Shown: in pieces, positions 6,717 through 15,033 of the stretch
How the letters are laid out: every line of letters starts with the position of its first letter
Numbering within the stretch: the first letter of the stretch is position 1
From: Halococcus hamelinensis 100A6
GTDB lineage: Archaea > Halobacteriota > Halobacteria > Halobacteriales > Halococcaceae
Direction: 5' to 3'
Assembly (NCBI RefSeq): GCF_000336675.1
Contig: NZ_AOMB01000010.1
Coordinates: 82,006-118,233, forward strand
Length of the DNA: 36,228 nucleotides
Made by a program: the position numbers and the translations under genes
The notes under the pieces: generated by a model
Seen by the model: only the letters and a program-made list of their open reading frames with translations
Told to the model about the DNA's origin: nothing
Database searches by the model: none

Positions 6717-7127
6717 ACGACGGCGGCCTCGCTCGACCCATCGTTTTCGAGGGATTCCCCGGCGGCCGAACGGCTCGCCGTCGGCTACGGTCTCGGGTCC
6801 GAAGGAAGACAGCAGGGGGTTTCGTTACAGGTGATGCCACGCAACGGGTCTCCCCTCGCTGTCCCGGAGCGCCCCGCGCTCCAGCATATACTTTGCGCTT
6901 CGTGAGCATAAGCTTTGTGCGGGACCATCGCACGATTTCGCGGCCGTCCGTCCGTCGAGGGGCCGGATCCGCACCGCTCGACGACCACGGTTCGCTGGAC
7001 CCGCGGCCGGCTGGGATCACGTGTCACACCGAAACGACGTGGGACGAACCGAACGATTGAGGGCCGTTGGGCCCCGTATCCGAACCATGAACGCCGCTCG
7101 ACGGCTGCGGGCTCGGGTGACCCCGTC
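6717..7127. other. Intergenic stretch with structured repeat copy 2
   Basis: No gene supported; the long frames crossing it on both strands lack family features. It contains a T-run shortly after copy B (TCGTTTTC near 6741), repeat copy 2 (6831-6935) with an internal perfect GGAGCGC-CCC-GCGCTCC hairpin (6866-6882), and a short upstream frame at 7087-7131 that overlaps the start of the next gene. Confidence 0.5.
6831..6935 (+). repeat. Structured repeat, copy 2
   Basis: Starts with the same 20-mer as copy 1 (6831-6850) and ends with AGCTTTGTG (6911-6919) entering a hairpin: 6915-6921 pairs with 6929-6935 around a 7-base loop starting GGA. Relative to copy 1 two adjacent pairs differ on both strands of the stem (G-C to C-G, T-A to G-C), so the pairing is kept while the sequence changes. 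An additional 7-bp hairpin (6866-6872 with 6876-6882) sits in the middle. Confidence 0.55.
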
Positions 7128-7331
7128 GTGAACATCGACGAACGGGTGCTGTTCGGCGTCGTCCTCGCCGCCGGCGTCGTGATCCCGGGTGCCGCGGACT
7201 ACGCCCTCTCGATGGCGGGCTACGACACCGTGGGGATGGTGGCCTGGATCGTCGGCTACTTCGGGATGGTGCTCGGCGTGTGGTATCGGTGGATCCGACC
7301 GCTGGATCTCACCGGGCCGGTCGAGGAGTGA
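7128..7331 (+). CDS. Small membrane protein, function unknown
   Basis: A 67-residue protein from a GTG start (VNIDERVLFG). It has two likely membrane helices, roughly residues 7-27 and 34-54 (VLAAGVVIPGAADYAL, GMVAWIVGYFGMVLGVW), and a short acidic tail. I prefer 7128 over the longer upstream frame because the extension (arginine-rich, no helices) looks like non-coding sequence. The start overlaps the stop of a 14-codon upstream frame by the GTGA arrangement. It may be co-transcribed with the next small membrane protein, 54 bases downstream. Family not recognised. Confidence 0.6.
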   Translation: MNIDERVLFGVVLAAGVVIPGAADYALSMAGYDTVGMVAWIVGYFGMVLGVWYRWIRPLDLTGPVEE

Positions 7332-7385
7332 CCCGTCGCGCGGGTCGTAAGTTTGAAGCCGACTACTCACGATCGATTGACGAGG

Positions 7386-7643
7386 ATGTTCACGCCACCG
7401 CTCCAGGCGCTCGACAACTTCCTGCTCCAGTACAATCTCGGGCAGGTCCTGGTGTTCGTTTTCGCCATCGCGTTTCTCGTCGGCCTCACCCAGCGCTCGG
7501 GCAAACTGCTCGCGATCCAAACCGTGACCTTCGGGTTGCTGTTCGCGCTGGTGCCGAGCATCGACGGCCCGGGCTACTTCCTCTACGTCGGTCTCGGGCT
7601 GCTCGTGGTCGCCCCGGTCATGTTCGCGCTCGCGAAGCGATAG
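7386..7643 (+). CDS. Small membrane protein, function unknown
   Basis: An 85-residue protein starting MFTPPLQALDNFLLQ, with about three hydrophobic segments (VLVFVFAIAFLVGLT; a second around TVTFGLLFALVP; a third GLGLLVVAPVMFALA) and a basic C-terminus AKR. The ATG at 7386 is preferred over an in-frame TTG at 7353, whose extra residues are not hydrophobic. A TAAGTTTGAA box lies near 7347-7356. Orientation and spacing suggest pairing with the gene at 7128. No known family was recognised. Confidence 0.65.
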   Translation: MFTPPLQALDNFLLQYNLGQVLVFVFAIAFLVGLTQRSGKLLAIQTVTFGLLFALVPSIDGPGYFLYVGLGLLVVAPVMFALAKR

Positions 7644-7667
7644 CGCCCGCCAGGTCCACACCCCGAC

Positions 7668-8258
7668 CTACTCGCCGTCGAGGACCCGTTCGAGCGCCGC
7701 CTCAACACCGTCCAGAACGTCTTCGGGGGCGGCGCTGGCGTCGACCCGGACGAACCGTTCGGGCTCGTAGTCGATGAGTCGTTCGTAGTTCGCGTGGACC
7801 GCGGCGAGGTAGCCCGCCTGTTCGAACTTGTTGGTCGCGCCGCTCCGGGCCGCCCCGGTCTCGGGGTCGACGTCGAGGTAGATCGTCAGGTCCGGCGGGC
7901 GGGTCCAGGGCTGGTGGACGCCCCGGATATACTCCATGGGCCGCTTCACGACCCCGTCGAGCGCCGCGCCCTGATAGGCGTAGCGCGAATCCGAGTACCG
8001 GTCCGAGACCACCAGCTCACCGGCATCGAGCGCGGGCCGCACGGTTCGAGAGAGGTGGGCGGCGTGGTCGGCGGTGTAGAGGAACAGTTCGGCGAGCGGG
8101 TCGGCGTCGTCGTCGGCGAGCGAGCGCGCCACGGCCTCCCCGTACCACGAGTCGGTGGTCGGCTCGCGGGTGAACACCGCCTCGGGGTAGCGCTCGTGGA
8201 GCGCCTCCCAGACGGTGGTCTTGCCGCTGCCGTCGATGCCTTCGAGCGTGACCAGCAT
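7668..8258 (-). CDS. tmk: Thymidylate kinase
   Basis: dTMP kinase, which makes dTDP for DNA synthesis. It has 196 residues from the ATG at 8258. The P-loop GIDGSGKTT is at residues 7-15, followed by EPTTDSWYG, the nucleoside-binding [13 protein letters not shown] motif, and a late [11 protein letters not shown] strand typical of the family. The longer frame from 8291 would overlap the upstream permease by 8 bases and adds residues before the beta-strand that normally begins the protein, so 8258 is chosen. Same strand as the APC permease with a 25-base gap; co-transcription is possible. Confidence 0.95.
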   Translation of the reverse strand: MLVTLEGIDGSGKTTVWEALHERYPEAVFTREPTTDSWYGEAVARSLADDDADPLAELFLYTADHAAHLSRTVRPALDAGELVVSDRYSDSRYAYQGAALDGVVKRPMEYIRGVHQPWTRPPDLTIYLDVDPETGAARSGATNKFEQAGYLAAVHANYERLIDYEPERFVRVDASAAPEDVLDGVEAALERVLDGE

Positions 8259-8283
8259 ACACCGACTCTCTCCACGGGCGTCT

Positions 8284-9666
8284 TCAATCATCGGAACTCG
8301 CCGCGGTCCCCCGCTCCTCGGCTCCCGCGGCGACCTCCCGAAGGACGAACCCCACCACGACGCCGCCGACGACGAGCCCGGCGGTCAGCGGGCGCTCGAC
8401 ACCGAGCCCCACTGCCATCGAGCCGAGAAAACAGAGCGCGACCGCCGGGAGGACGAGCCCGCCGGGGGCCTCGAACGTCGGCGTCACGTCGGGGCGGTAC
8501 CGTCGGAGCCCGACGAGTGCGACCACGTTGATGACGTAGGGCACGACCGTGCCGACCAGGGCCGCGAGCACGATCTGGCCGTAGAAGCCGCGGACGAACA
8601 CGAGGCAGAGCGCCGCCGCCGCGACGACCGCCACGCCGACCACGGGCGTCCCCGTCCGGTCGTCGACCCGGGCGAAGACGGCCGGAAGCAACCCGCGCCG
8701 CCCCATCGCGAGCAGCACCCGTGCGGTGCCCGTGATCCCCACGAGCATCGTGGTGAAGACCGCGACGAGCGCCGCGAGCGGCACGAGGTAGTCCCCGACG
8801 GCACCGAGCCCCACCGCGCCCGCGAGCACGCTCAGCGGCGCGAAGAACACGGGCGCGTCCGGGGTGATGGTGGCCGTGGGGACCACCGCGACGAAGACGA
8901 CCATCACGGCGGTGTAGAGCAGCGTGACGACCACCAGCGAGCCGAGGATCGCACGCGGGAGCGTCCACGCGGGTCGTTTCACCTCCTCGGCGCTCGCGGG
9001 GATCACCGTCCACGCGCCGTAGGCCGACAGCGCCACCCCCATCGAGCCGAGGAAGCCGAGCGCGTCGCCGGTCAGGAAGGGGGTGAACTCGCCGCCGTCG
9101 CCCGCGAACACGCTTCCGAGCCCGGCCCCCACCACCAGCACCAGCACGGCGAGGATGAACGCCGTCAGCACCAGCGTCGTTCGTTTCGTGAGGTCGATCC
9201 CCAGCGCGGTGACGACGAAACTCGCCACCACCGCGACCGCCGCGAGCGCCACGGGATGGCTCGCGACCCCGCCGAGCCCCGGGACCTGCCCGAGGTAGGT
9301 CGCGACGAACCACGCCGAGACCGAGACCCCGAACACCCAGCCGATCGCATAGCAGACCCCTTCGAGGAACGCGAAGAAGCGCCGGACGACCGGCCGCCTG
9401 CCGACCGTCTCGGCGGGGAACACCGCGGGGCCGCCCTGTTCGGGAAACGCCGTCGAGAGTTCGGTGTAACACAGCGCGACCGCTATCATCCCGACCCCGG
9501 CGAGGAGCCACGCGAGCACCGCCGCCGGCCCGGTCCGGCCCGCGGTCACCGCGGGGTAGTAGAACACCGCGGGCCCGACCATCCCGCCGACGCTCATCAC
9601 CAGCAGGTCGCGGAGCCCGACCGTCCGCGCGAACCCGCCCGCCCCGTCGTCCGCTCGTCCTGCCAT
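8284..9666 (-). CDS. APC superfamily amino acid permease
   Basis: Polytopic transporter with 460 residues and about 12 hydrophobic segments. The N-terminus ([20 protein letters not shown]) corresponds to the APC helix-1 signature with its glycine-rich break, and [19 protein letters not shown] matches the following conserved region. It probably moves amino acids or related amines across the cytoplasmic membrane; the substrate cannot be told. The short hydrophilic tails are acidic. It is followed by tmk on the same strand. No regulator is adjacent. Confidence 0.88.
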   Translation of the reverse strand: MAGRADDGAGGFARTVGLRDLLVMSVGGMVGPAVFYYPAVTAGRTGPAAVLAWLLAGVGMIAVALCYTELSTAFPEQGGPAVFPAETVGRRPVVRRFFAFLEGVCYAIGWVFGVSVSAWFVATYLGQVPGLGGVASHPVALAAVAVVASFVVTALGIDLTKRTTLVLTAFILAVLVLVVGAGLGSVFAGDGGEFTPFLTGDALGFLGSMGVALSAYGAWTVIPASAEEVKRPAWTLPRAILGSLVVVTLLYTAVMVVFVAVVPTATITPDAPVFFAPLSVLAGAVGLGAVGDYLVPLAALVAVFTTMLVGITGTARVLLAMGRRGLLPAVFARVDDRTGTPVVGVAVVAAAALCLVFVRGFYGQIVLAALVGTVVPYVINVVALVGLRRYRPDVTPTFEAPGGLVLPAVALCFLGSMAVGLGVERPLTAGLVVGGVVVGFVLREVAAGAEERGTAASSDD

Positions 9667-9816
9667 CGTCCGATCGCGCGTGACGACGACCCATCAGTGT
9701 GACGAATTGGGGATGCATGACGAAAACGTGATGAAGGGGGTGGGGTGGACGATGGAACCGAACGGCGGTCGAGCGGTATCGGGCAGCGATCGGACGGGCC
9801 GACCCCATCGACGGTA

Positions 9817-9822
9817 AGTTTA
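9817..9822 (+). promoter_or_regulatory. TATA-like box of the NDUFA9-like gene
   Basis: AGTTTA, 26-31 bases before the ATG at 9848, in the context GGTAAGTTTAGGGG. Spacing fits a leaderless transcript. Confidence 0.4.
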
Positions 9823-9847
9823 GGGGCGGTCCCCGAGTAGTCGGCCC

Positions 9848-10732
9848 ATGGACGTACTCGTGACCGGCGGCGGCGGTTTCATCGGGCGATATCTCTGCGA
9901 CGAGCTGGTCGAACGCGGCCACGAGGTGACGGCGCTCTCGCGGGACCCCGACCCGTCGATCTTCGACGAGGACGTCGGGACCGCGGTCGGCGACGTGACG
10001 GCCTACGACTCGATCGAGGGGGCGTTCGAGGGTCGCGACTGCGTCGTGAACCTCGTCGCGCTCTCGCCGCTGTTCCAGCCGCCGGGGGACAAGAGCCACG
10101 AGGGGGTCCACCTCCGGGGAACCGAGAACGCGATTCGGGCGACCGAGGCCCACGACGTCCCCCGCTTCGTCCAGCAGAGCGCGCTGGGTGCCGATCCGAA
10201 CGGCCCGACAGCGTACATCCGGGCGAAGGGGCGCGCGGAGAGCGTCGTCCGCGACTCGGATCTCGACTGGACGATATTCCGCCCCTCGGTGGTGTTCGGC
10301 GACGGCGGGGAGTTCGTCTCCTTCACGAAGAAGGTCACGCCGCCCTACCTCGCGCCGCTGCCCCGCGGCGGGCGCACCCGCTTCCAGCCCATCTGGGTCG
10401 GCGACCTCGTCCCGATGCTCGCCGACGCCGTCGAGGACGACTCCCACGTCGGCGAGACCTACGAGATCGGCGGGCCCGCCGCGCTGACGCTGGCCGACGT
10501 CGCCAAACTCGCCTACCGCGCCGAGGGCAAACCCGTCTCGGTCGTCCCCGTGCCGATGGGGCTCACGAAGGTCGGGATGGCCGCCATCGGCCCGGTGCCG
10601 TTCGTCCCCTTCGGGCCCGACCAGGCCCGGTCGCTGGAGATGGACAACGTCGTCACCCACAACGACATCGACGCGTTCGGCCGCAGCGAATCGGACCTCA
10701 CCACGCTCGCGTCGTACCTCAGCGTGCGGTGA
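9848..10732 (+). CDS. NAD(P)-binding protein, NDUFA9/atypical SDR family
   Basis: Atypical short-chain dehydrogenase/NAD-dependent epimerase-like protein of 294 residues. The Rossmann dinucleotide motif TGGGGFIGRYL is at residues 6-16. The segment FRPSVVFGDGGEFV and the pattern FQPIWVGDLVPMLADAV are typical of proteins annotated as complex I NDUFA9-like in haloarchaea. There is no canonical YxxxK pair obvious, although YIRAKGRAE may represent a variant. Role could be in quinone/redox metabolism, but no partner subunits lie nearby. Ends just before a strong hairpin terminator. Confidence 0.85.
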   Translation: MDVLVTGGGGFIGRYLCDELVERGHEVTALSRDPDPSIFDEDVGTAVGDVTAYDSIEGAFEGRDCVVNLVALSPLFQPPGDKSHEGVHLRGTENAIRATEAHDVPRFVQQSALGADPNGPTAYIRAKGRAESVVRDSDLDWTIFRPSVVFGDGGEFVSFTKKVTPPYLAPLPRGGRTRFQPIWVGDLVPMLADAVEDDSHVGETYEIGGPAALTLADVAKLAYRAEGKPVSVVPVPMGLTKVGMAAIGPVPFVPFGPDQARSLEMDNVVTHNDIDAFGRSESDLTTLASYLSVR

Positions 10733-10774
10733 CCGACCGGCTATGACCGGGCCCCGCACCCCGCGTCAGCTCTC

Positions 10775-10801
10775 CGTCTGACACCCGTCAGACGCCGTTT
10801 T
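10775..10801 (+). terminator. Hairpin with T-tract
   Basis: A perfect 8-bp stem (CGTCTGAC 10775-10782 with GTCAGACG 10787-10794) with loop ACCC is followed by TTTT at 10798-10801. It lies 42 bases after the stop of the NDUFA9-like gene and resembles an intrinsic terminator. Confidence 0.55.
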
Positions 10802-10928
10802 CGGCCCCGAGAGGCCTTCTGGCGCAAGAGTTATCCTTTCGAGCGAGGTTAATTGAGTATCGAGCGGCGGGAACGCAACCGGGCCGCTGCGATGGCCGTC
10901 TCGGCGTTGCCGTCGCCATCACCACTCC

Positions 10929-11693
10929 ATGACCCGACCGACACGCGCGCTCCTTCTCGTGGCCGCCCTCGTCGCGGTCGCCGCGCTCGCCACGCCGGGA
11001 GCGGCGGTCTCGGCCAGCGCGGACCAGTCCCCGAACGCGACACAGGTCGGCGAGAACGTCACGGCGTCCTACGTCCTCACGGACCTCTACACCGACGCGC
11101 CGACGACGTGGCGGCTCAACGCCACCACGGGGCTCGACAACGCGACCTGGACCGTCACGGCCGCCGGGCTCGACCACCGGGTGCTCGCCACCCGGCAGGG
11201 TCGGGGCCCGTCGGTCACCGTTCCCGTTCGCGCCGCCCGGAACGTGAGCGAGATCACCGTCTCGGTCACGGGTACCGCCCCGTCGGTCGCGAACTTCACC
11301 TACCCCGAACGCGAGCGCTACCGGGTGGTTTCGTTCGCTCGCGAGGGCGGGAACTCCTCGGCGGCGATCGACGACTGGCGCGCGGCCCACTACACCCGAT
11401 CGAGCCAGTCGGCGCGGACGACGCTCAACACCAGCCGGGCCGCCATCCGCGACAACGGCAGCGACGCGGAGCTCGAAGAGCAGTTCGGCTTCGCGGTGAC
11501 CGCCTACCGCGCCGGCGAGTTCGACCTCGCGGGGTCGATCGCGGCCGACGCTCGCCAGGACGCGGGTCGGGAGAGCTACCCCATCGGCATGATCTCGGGG
11601 CTGTTCCTCGGGGGCATCGTGGCGGTGCTCGGCGGGGCCGGCGTGCGGACCTACCGCAAGCGCTCGGAGGAGGACTCGTGGCGCGACCGCTGA
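10929..11693 (+). CDS. Secreted, membrane-anchored glycoprotein-like protein
   Basis: A 254-residue protein with a clear signal peptide (basic TRPTR, then hydrophobic LLLVAALVAVAALA, cleavage near residues 26-31), an extracytoplasmic region of about 180 residues, and a C-terminal membrane helix (GMISGLFLGGIVAVLGGAGV) followed by a basic RTYRKR stop-transfer. The outside region has nine N-x-S/T sequons, so dense N-glycosylation is likely. The first half looks beta-rich. No enzymatic motif or known family recognised. It lies 30 bases upstream of cofC but is probably unrelated to F420 synthesis. Confidence 0.75.
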   Translation: MTRPTRALLLVAALVAVAALATPGAAVSASADQSPNATQVGENVTASYVLTDLYTDAPTTWRLNATTGLDNATWTVTAAGLDHRVLATRQGRGPSVTVPVRAARNVSEITVSVTGTAPSVANFTYPERERYRVVSFAREGGNSSAAIDDWRAAHYTRSSQSARTTLNTSRAAIRDNGSDAELEEQFGFAVTAYRAGEFDLAGSIAADARQDAGRESYPIGMISGLFLGGIVAVLGGAGVRTYRKRSEEDSWRDR

Positions 11694-11723
11694 GGATTTG
11701 AGGGCCGGTGTGTTTCGGGCGGT

Positions 11724-12341
11724 ATGCGCGTCGTGGTGCCGTTCGCCGTCGACCAGCCGAAGACCCGACTCGGGGAGCTCCTCGCACCCGCCGAGCGCCG
11801 CGGGTTCGCGCGCGCGATGCTCCACGACGTCCTCGACGCGCTCGGTGCGGCTGGCCACGACCCGACCGTTCTCGCCACCGCGCCGCTCGACGTCGACGCG
11901 CCGACCACCGTCGACGATCGCCCGCTGAGTACGGCGGTCGATGCGGTTCTCGACGACGGACCGGCCGCGGTGGTGATGGCCGACCTCCCGCTCGCGACGC
12001 CCCCCGCGCTCTCGAAACTGTTCGACGCCTCGGGCGACGTCGTGCTCGCCCCCGGTCGGGGCGGCGGGACCAACGCGCTCGTCGCCCGCCACCCCGAGTT
12101 CCGGACCGACTTCCACGGGACGTCGTATCTCGACCACCGACGGGCGGCCAAGCGGGTCGGCGCGCGCGTCGAGACCGTGGACTCGTTTCGACTCGCGACC
12201 GACATCGACGAACCCGCGGACCTCGCCGAGGTGTTGATCCACACGACCGGTGCGGCGCGCGACTGGCTCGTCGACGCCGGCATCGACCTCGCGACGAACG
12301 AGACCGGTCGCGTCACGGTTCGTCGCGACCGAATCCGGTGA
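11724..12341 (+). CDS. cofC: 2-phospho-L-lactate guanylyltransferase CofC
   Basis: Nucleotidyltransferase that activates 2-phospho-L-lactate (or phosphoenolpyruvate in some organisms) with GTP for coenzyme F420 assembly. It has 205 residues. It starts MRVVVPFAVDQPKTRL, matching the family's VPFK-x-KTRL nucleotide-binding N-terminus. It has MADLPLATP (metal-binding Asp region), APGRGGGTNAL and a late FRLATDIDEPADL motif that are characteristic. It is next to cofG on the same strand, with cofH convergent, so the window holds most of the F420-precursor branch. CofD and CofE are not here. Confidence 0.93.
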   Translation: MRVVVPFAVDQPKTRLGELLAPAERRGFARAMLHDVLDALGAAGHDPTVLATAPLDVDAPTTVDDRPLSTAVDAVLDDGPAAVVMADLPLATPPALSKLFDASGDVVLAPGRGGGTNALVARHPEFRTDFHGTSYLDHRRAAKRVGARVETVDSFRLATDIDEPADLAEVLIHTTGAARDWLVDAGIDLATNETGRVTVRRDRIR

Positions 12342-12477
12342 GATTTGGGACAATCGTTTTTCCGTTGGCTCCCCGACTCGTGGACGCGCGAACGCCATGG
12401 TTCGCGCCCGGCGACACCTGACGCCCGCCCGGTGTCATCGCCCTCCACTCGACACCGGGGTCGCGCCGAAGACAGCG

Positions 12478-12483
12478 CTTTTG
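12478..12483 (+). promoter_or_regulatory. TATA-like box of cofG
   Basis: CTTTTG, 25-30 bases before the ATG at 12508, supports that start over in-frame starts further upstream such as the ATG at 12397. Confidence 0.4.
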
Positions 12484-12507
12484 CTCGTCCGGCCGGAAGC
12501 CGACTCC

Positions 12508-13605
12508 ATGTCCGGGACCCTCGCGAGCGAGTTCGGGTTCTCGGCGCACGAGCGCGACCGGCTCCTGACCACTGGTCCCGCCGACGTCGACCCCGCACCG
12601 GCGCTCACCTTCGCGCGCAACGTCTTCGTCCCGCTGACCACCGCCTGTCGCTACACCTGCACCTACTGCACCTACTTCGACCCACCCGGGGAGGCCTCCC
12701 TCATGTCCCGCGAGGCCGTCCGCGACGTGCTCGAAACCGGTGTGGACGCGGGCTGTACCGAGGCGCTGTTCACCTTCGGCGACACGCCCGACGACCGCTA
12801 TACCGAGATCCACGACCAACTCGACGACTGGGGCCACGACTCGATCCACGACTACCTCCACGAGATGTGCGAACTCGCGCTCGACGTCGGGATCCTCCCG
12901 CACAGCAACCCCGGCGACCTCACGTGCGAACAGCTGCGCCCCCTCGCCGACGTCAACGCCTCGATGGGCGTGATGCTCGAAACCACTGCCGACGTCGACG
13001 CCCACGCCGGGCCTCGAAAGAAGACCCCCGAACAGCGCCTCGCCACCATCCGGGCGGCGGGGGAAGTGGGGATCCCGTTTACGACCGGGATCCTCGTCGG
13101 GATCGGCGAGGACTGGTCGGACCGGGCCGAATCCCTGCTCGCGATCCGGGGTCTCCACGAGGAGTACGGTCACATCCAGGAGGTCATCGTCCAGCCGGTG
13201 GCGGAGAACGAGCGCTGGCGCGGGCCGACGCCCGACGTCGAGGACCTCCGGCGCGCGGTGGCGATGGCGCGCGCCGCGCTCCCCGCGGAGATATCGGTCC
13301 AGGTTCCGCCGAACCTCGCGCCGGTTCGGGAGGTGCTCGACTGCGGGGTCGACGACCTGGGGGGTGTCTCGCCCATCACCGCCGACCACATCAATCCCGA
13401 CTACGCCTGGCCCGCGCTCCGCGAACTGGAGGACATCGCCGAGTTCGGCGGCGTGCCCCTGGGGGAGCGCCTGCCGACCCACGCGCGCTACGTCGAGGAC
13501 GGCTGGCTCCCGCCCGCGGTTCAGCGCGCGATCGAGGCCGACGACGCCGCCGGCGAGCGGTATCGGGCGGTCCTGAACGGAGCCACCGCCGTCGACGCGG
13601 ACTGA
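12508..13605 (+). CDS. cofG: 7,8-didemethyl-8-hydroxy-5-deazariboflavin synthase subunit CofG
   Basis: Radical SAM enzyme that, with CofH, forms the deazaflavin ring of F420 (Fo synthase). It has 365 residues from the ATG at 12508. The iron-sulfur motif CRYTCTYC gives Cys47, Cys51 and Cys54 in the CX3CX2C spacing. HSNPGDLT and the GILVGIGEDWSDRAESL segment are typical. The open frame continues upstream to 12250 within cofC, but the extra residues lack conservation features and the promoter-like box at 12478-12483 supports the shorter form. Its stop is immediately followed by the cofH stop on the other strand. Confidence 0.95.
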   Translation: MSGTLASEFGFSAHERDRLLTTGPADVDPAPALTFARNVFVPLTTACRYTCTYCTYFDPPGEASLMSREAVRDVLETGVDAGCTEALFTFGDTPDDRYTEIHDQLDDWGHDSIHDYLHEMCELALDVGILPHSNPGDLTCEQLRPLADVNASMGVMLETTADVDAHAGPRKKTPEQRLATIRAAGEVGIPFTTGILVGIGEDWSDRAESLLAIRGLHEEYGHIQEVIVQPVAENERWRGPTPDVEDLRRAVAMARAALPAEISVQVPPNLAPVREVLDCGVDDLGGVSPITADHINPDYAWPALRELEDIAEFGGVPLGERLPTHARYVEDGWLPPAVQRAIEADDAAGERYRAVLNGATAVDAD

Positions 13606-14976
13606 TCAGTCGTCGGCGGTCGCGGGCGTCGTTCCCGCATCGAACAGCGGCGTGCCGTCGCTCTGCGGCCCGAGTCGCGGGCCGAACGATTCGCTCTCCG
13701 GATCGATGTCGCGGATCCGGCGGTAGTCGGTCGAGCGCTCGGCGGGCGTGCGGCCGATGGCGGTGATCATCTCGACGTACTCGGCGAAACTTCGGTACTC
13801 GCCGAACTCCCCGCCCGCGCGTTTGGTGATCTCCTCCGAGAGGATGGTCCCCATGAAGTCGTTCGCGCCGCACGAGAGCATCTTGAGCCCCTGCTGGTCG
13901 CCGTACTTCACCCAGCTCGACTGGATGTTCTCGATGTTGTCGAGGAACAATCTGGAAACGGCGATCAGGAGTTCGTCCTCGTCGTCCGTGGCACCCGATT
14001 CGACGATCCCGCGGTCGTGGAGCGGCGTGTTCGGGTGGATGAAGGACAGCGGCACGAACTCCGTGATGGCTCCCGTTCTGTCCTGGAGGTCGCGAACCTT
14101 TTCGAGGTGAAGGATCCGGTGGGCTTCGTTCTCGACGTGGCCGTACATGATCGTCGCGGTCATGTCGAGGCCGACGGTGGCGGCCGCCTCCATCGCGTCG
14201 AGCCAGCCCTGGGTGTCGATCTTCCCGGGGCAGATCACGTCGCGGACCTCGTCGACGAGGATCTCGGCGGCGGTACCGGGGGCCGAGGAGAGCCCTGCGT
14301 TCTTCAGCCGGCGGTAGACCTCCTCGTAGCTCCAGTCGGTGCCGCGTCTGGCGTGATAGGCCTCCTCGGGGGTCATCGAGTGGAGGTGGATCCCGTCCGT
14401 GCTCATCGCGCGCATCTGTTCGAGGTAGGTCCCCGGATCCGTATCGTACTCGTCGGGCGGGCGGTAGTTCACGGTTCGCGCGGCGTTGGCGTGCCCGGCG
14501 AGGATCTCGTGGTGTTCGTCGTCGAGCGCGAACGCGGGGTGGAGCCCCGAGACGGAGGTGACCTCGTAGATCCCGCGTTTCGCCGCGGCGCGAACGACCT
14601 CGCGCGATTCCGCGGGCGTCTTCGTGAAGCCCGCGTGCTCGGCGGTCGAGTCGGCGCGGAACTTGTGGGAGCTGTCCTTGAAGTTGCAGAACAGGCATCC
14701 GGTGTTACACGCGGTGGTGACGTTGTTGTTGAGGTTGGCGACGAACGTCACTCGGTCGCCGACCACCTCCTCGCGGCGGCGGTCGGCGGCTTCGAGCACC
14801 GCCTCCTTTCGTTCGGGGTCGATCCCCTCGCTCTCGGTGCCGGTAGTGATGAGTTCGATGCCGTCGGCCACCGTGAGTCGGTCGCCGTCGCGGGCGTTTC
14901 GGAGGGCGTTCTCGAAGGACTGGTCGGTTTCGGGGACGTGTTCGAAGTCGAACTCCCCGCGTGATGCGTCGGCCAT
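13606..14976 (-). CDS. cofH: Fo synthase subunit CofH (aminodeazariboflavin precursor synthase)
   Basis: Radical SAM partner of CofG that couples 5-amino-6-ribitylamino-uracil with tyrosine. It has 456 residues. The motif CNTGCLFCNF gives Cys90, Cys94 and Cys97. LNNNVTTAC just before it and the later EITKRAGG, SCGANDFMGT segments fit CofH. The N-terminal 75 residues and the C-terminal tail are acidic and longer than in methanogens. It is convergent with cofG, and the two stops abut in the palindrome TGATCA. A GTTTTAAC box lies about 24-30 bases upstream of the start. Confidence 0.95.
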   Translation of the reverse strand: MADASRGEFDFEHVPETDQSFENALRNARDGDRLTVADGIELITTGTESEGIDPERKEAVLEAADRRREEVVGDRVTFVANLNNNVTTACNTGCLFCNFKDSSHKFRADSTAEHAGFTKTPAESREVVRAAAKRGIYEVTSVSGLHPAFALDDEHHEILAGHANAARTVNYRPPDEYDTDPGTYLEQMRAMSTDGIHLHSMTPEEAYHARRGTDWSYEEVYRRLKNAGLSSAPGTAAEILVDEVRDVICPGKIDTQGWLDAMEAAATVGLDMTATIMYGHVENEAHRILHLEKVRDLQDRTGAITEFVPLSFIHPNTPLHDRGIVESGATDDEDELLIAVSRLFLDNIENIQSSWVKYGDQQGLKMLSCGANDFMGTILSEEITKRAGGEFGEYRSFAEYVEMITAIGRTPAERSTDYRRIRDIDPESESFGPRLGPQSDGTPLFDAGTTPATADD

Positions 14977-14998
14977 GCCTAAGCCGCGTCGGCGACGC

Positions 14999-15006
14999 GT
15001 TAAAAC
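14999..15006 (-). promoter_or_regulatory. TATA-like box of cofH
   Basis: GTTTTAAC on the minus strand, 23-30 bases before the ATG at 14976; strong match in composition and spacing for a leaderless haloarchaeal promoter. Confidence 0.5.
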
Positions 15007-15033
15007 CCAGCGGTGGGGCGTATCGGGCGGGGT

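Noticed and set aside
6047-7060. Plus-strand frame starting MMPRNGSSLL
   Set aside because: It begins in the structured repeat and runs through PRC-like gene B in another frame; no domain or conserved pattern.
9713-9817. 34-codon frame starting MHDENVMKGVGW between the permease and the NDUFA9-like gene
   Set aside because: No promoter at a suitable distance, no motif, and it runs to the promoter of the next gene; insufficient support.
8288-10759. 823-codon minus-strand frame
   Set aside because: Shadow of the APC permease and the NDUFA9-like gene; no coherent protein.
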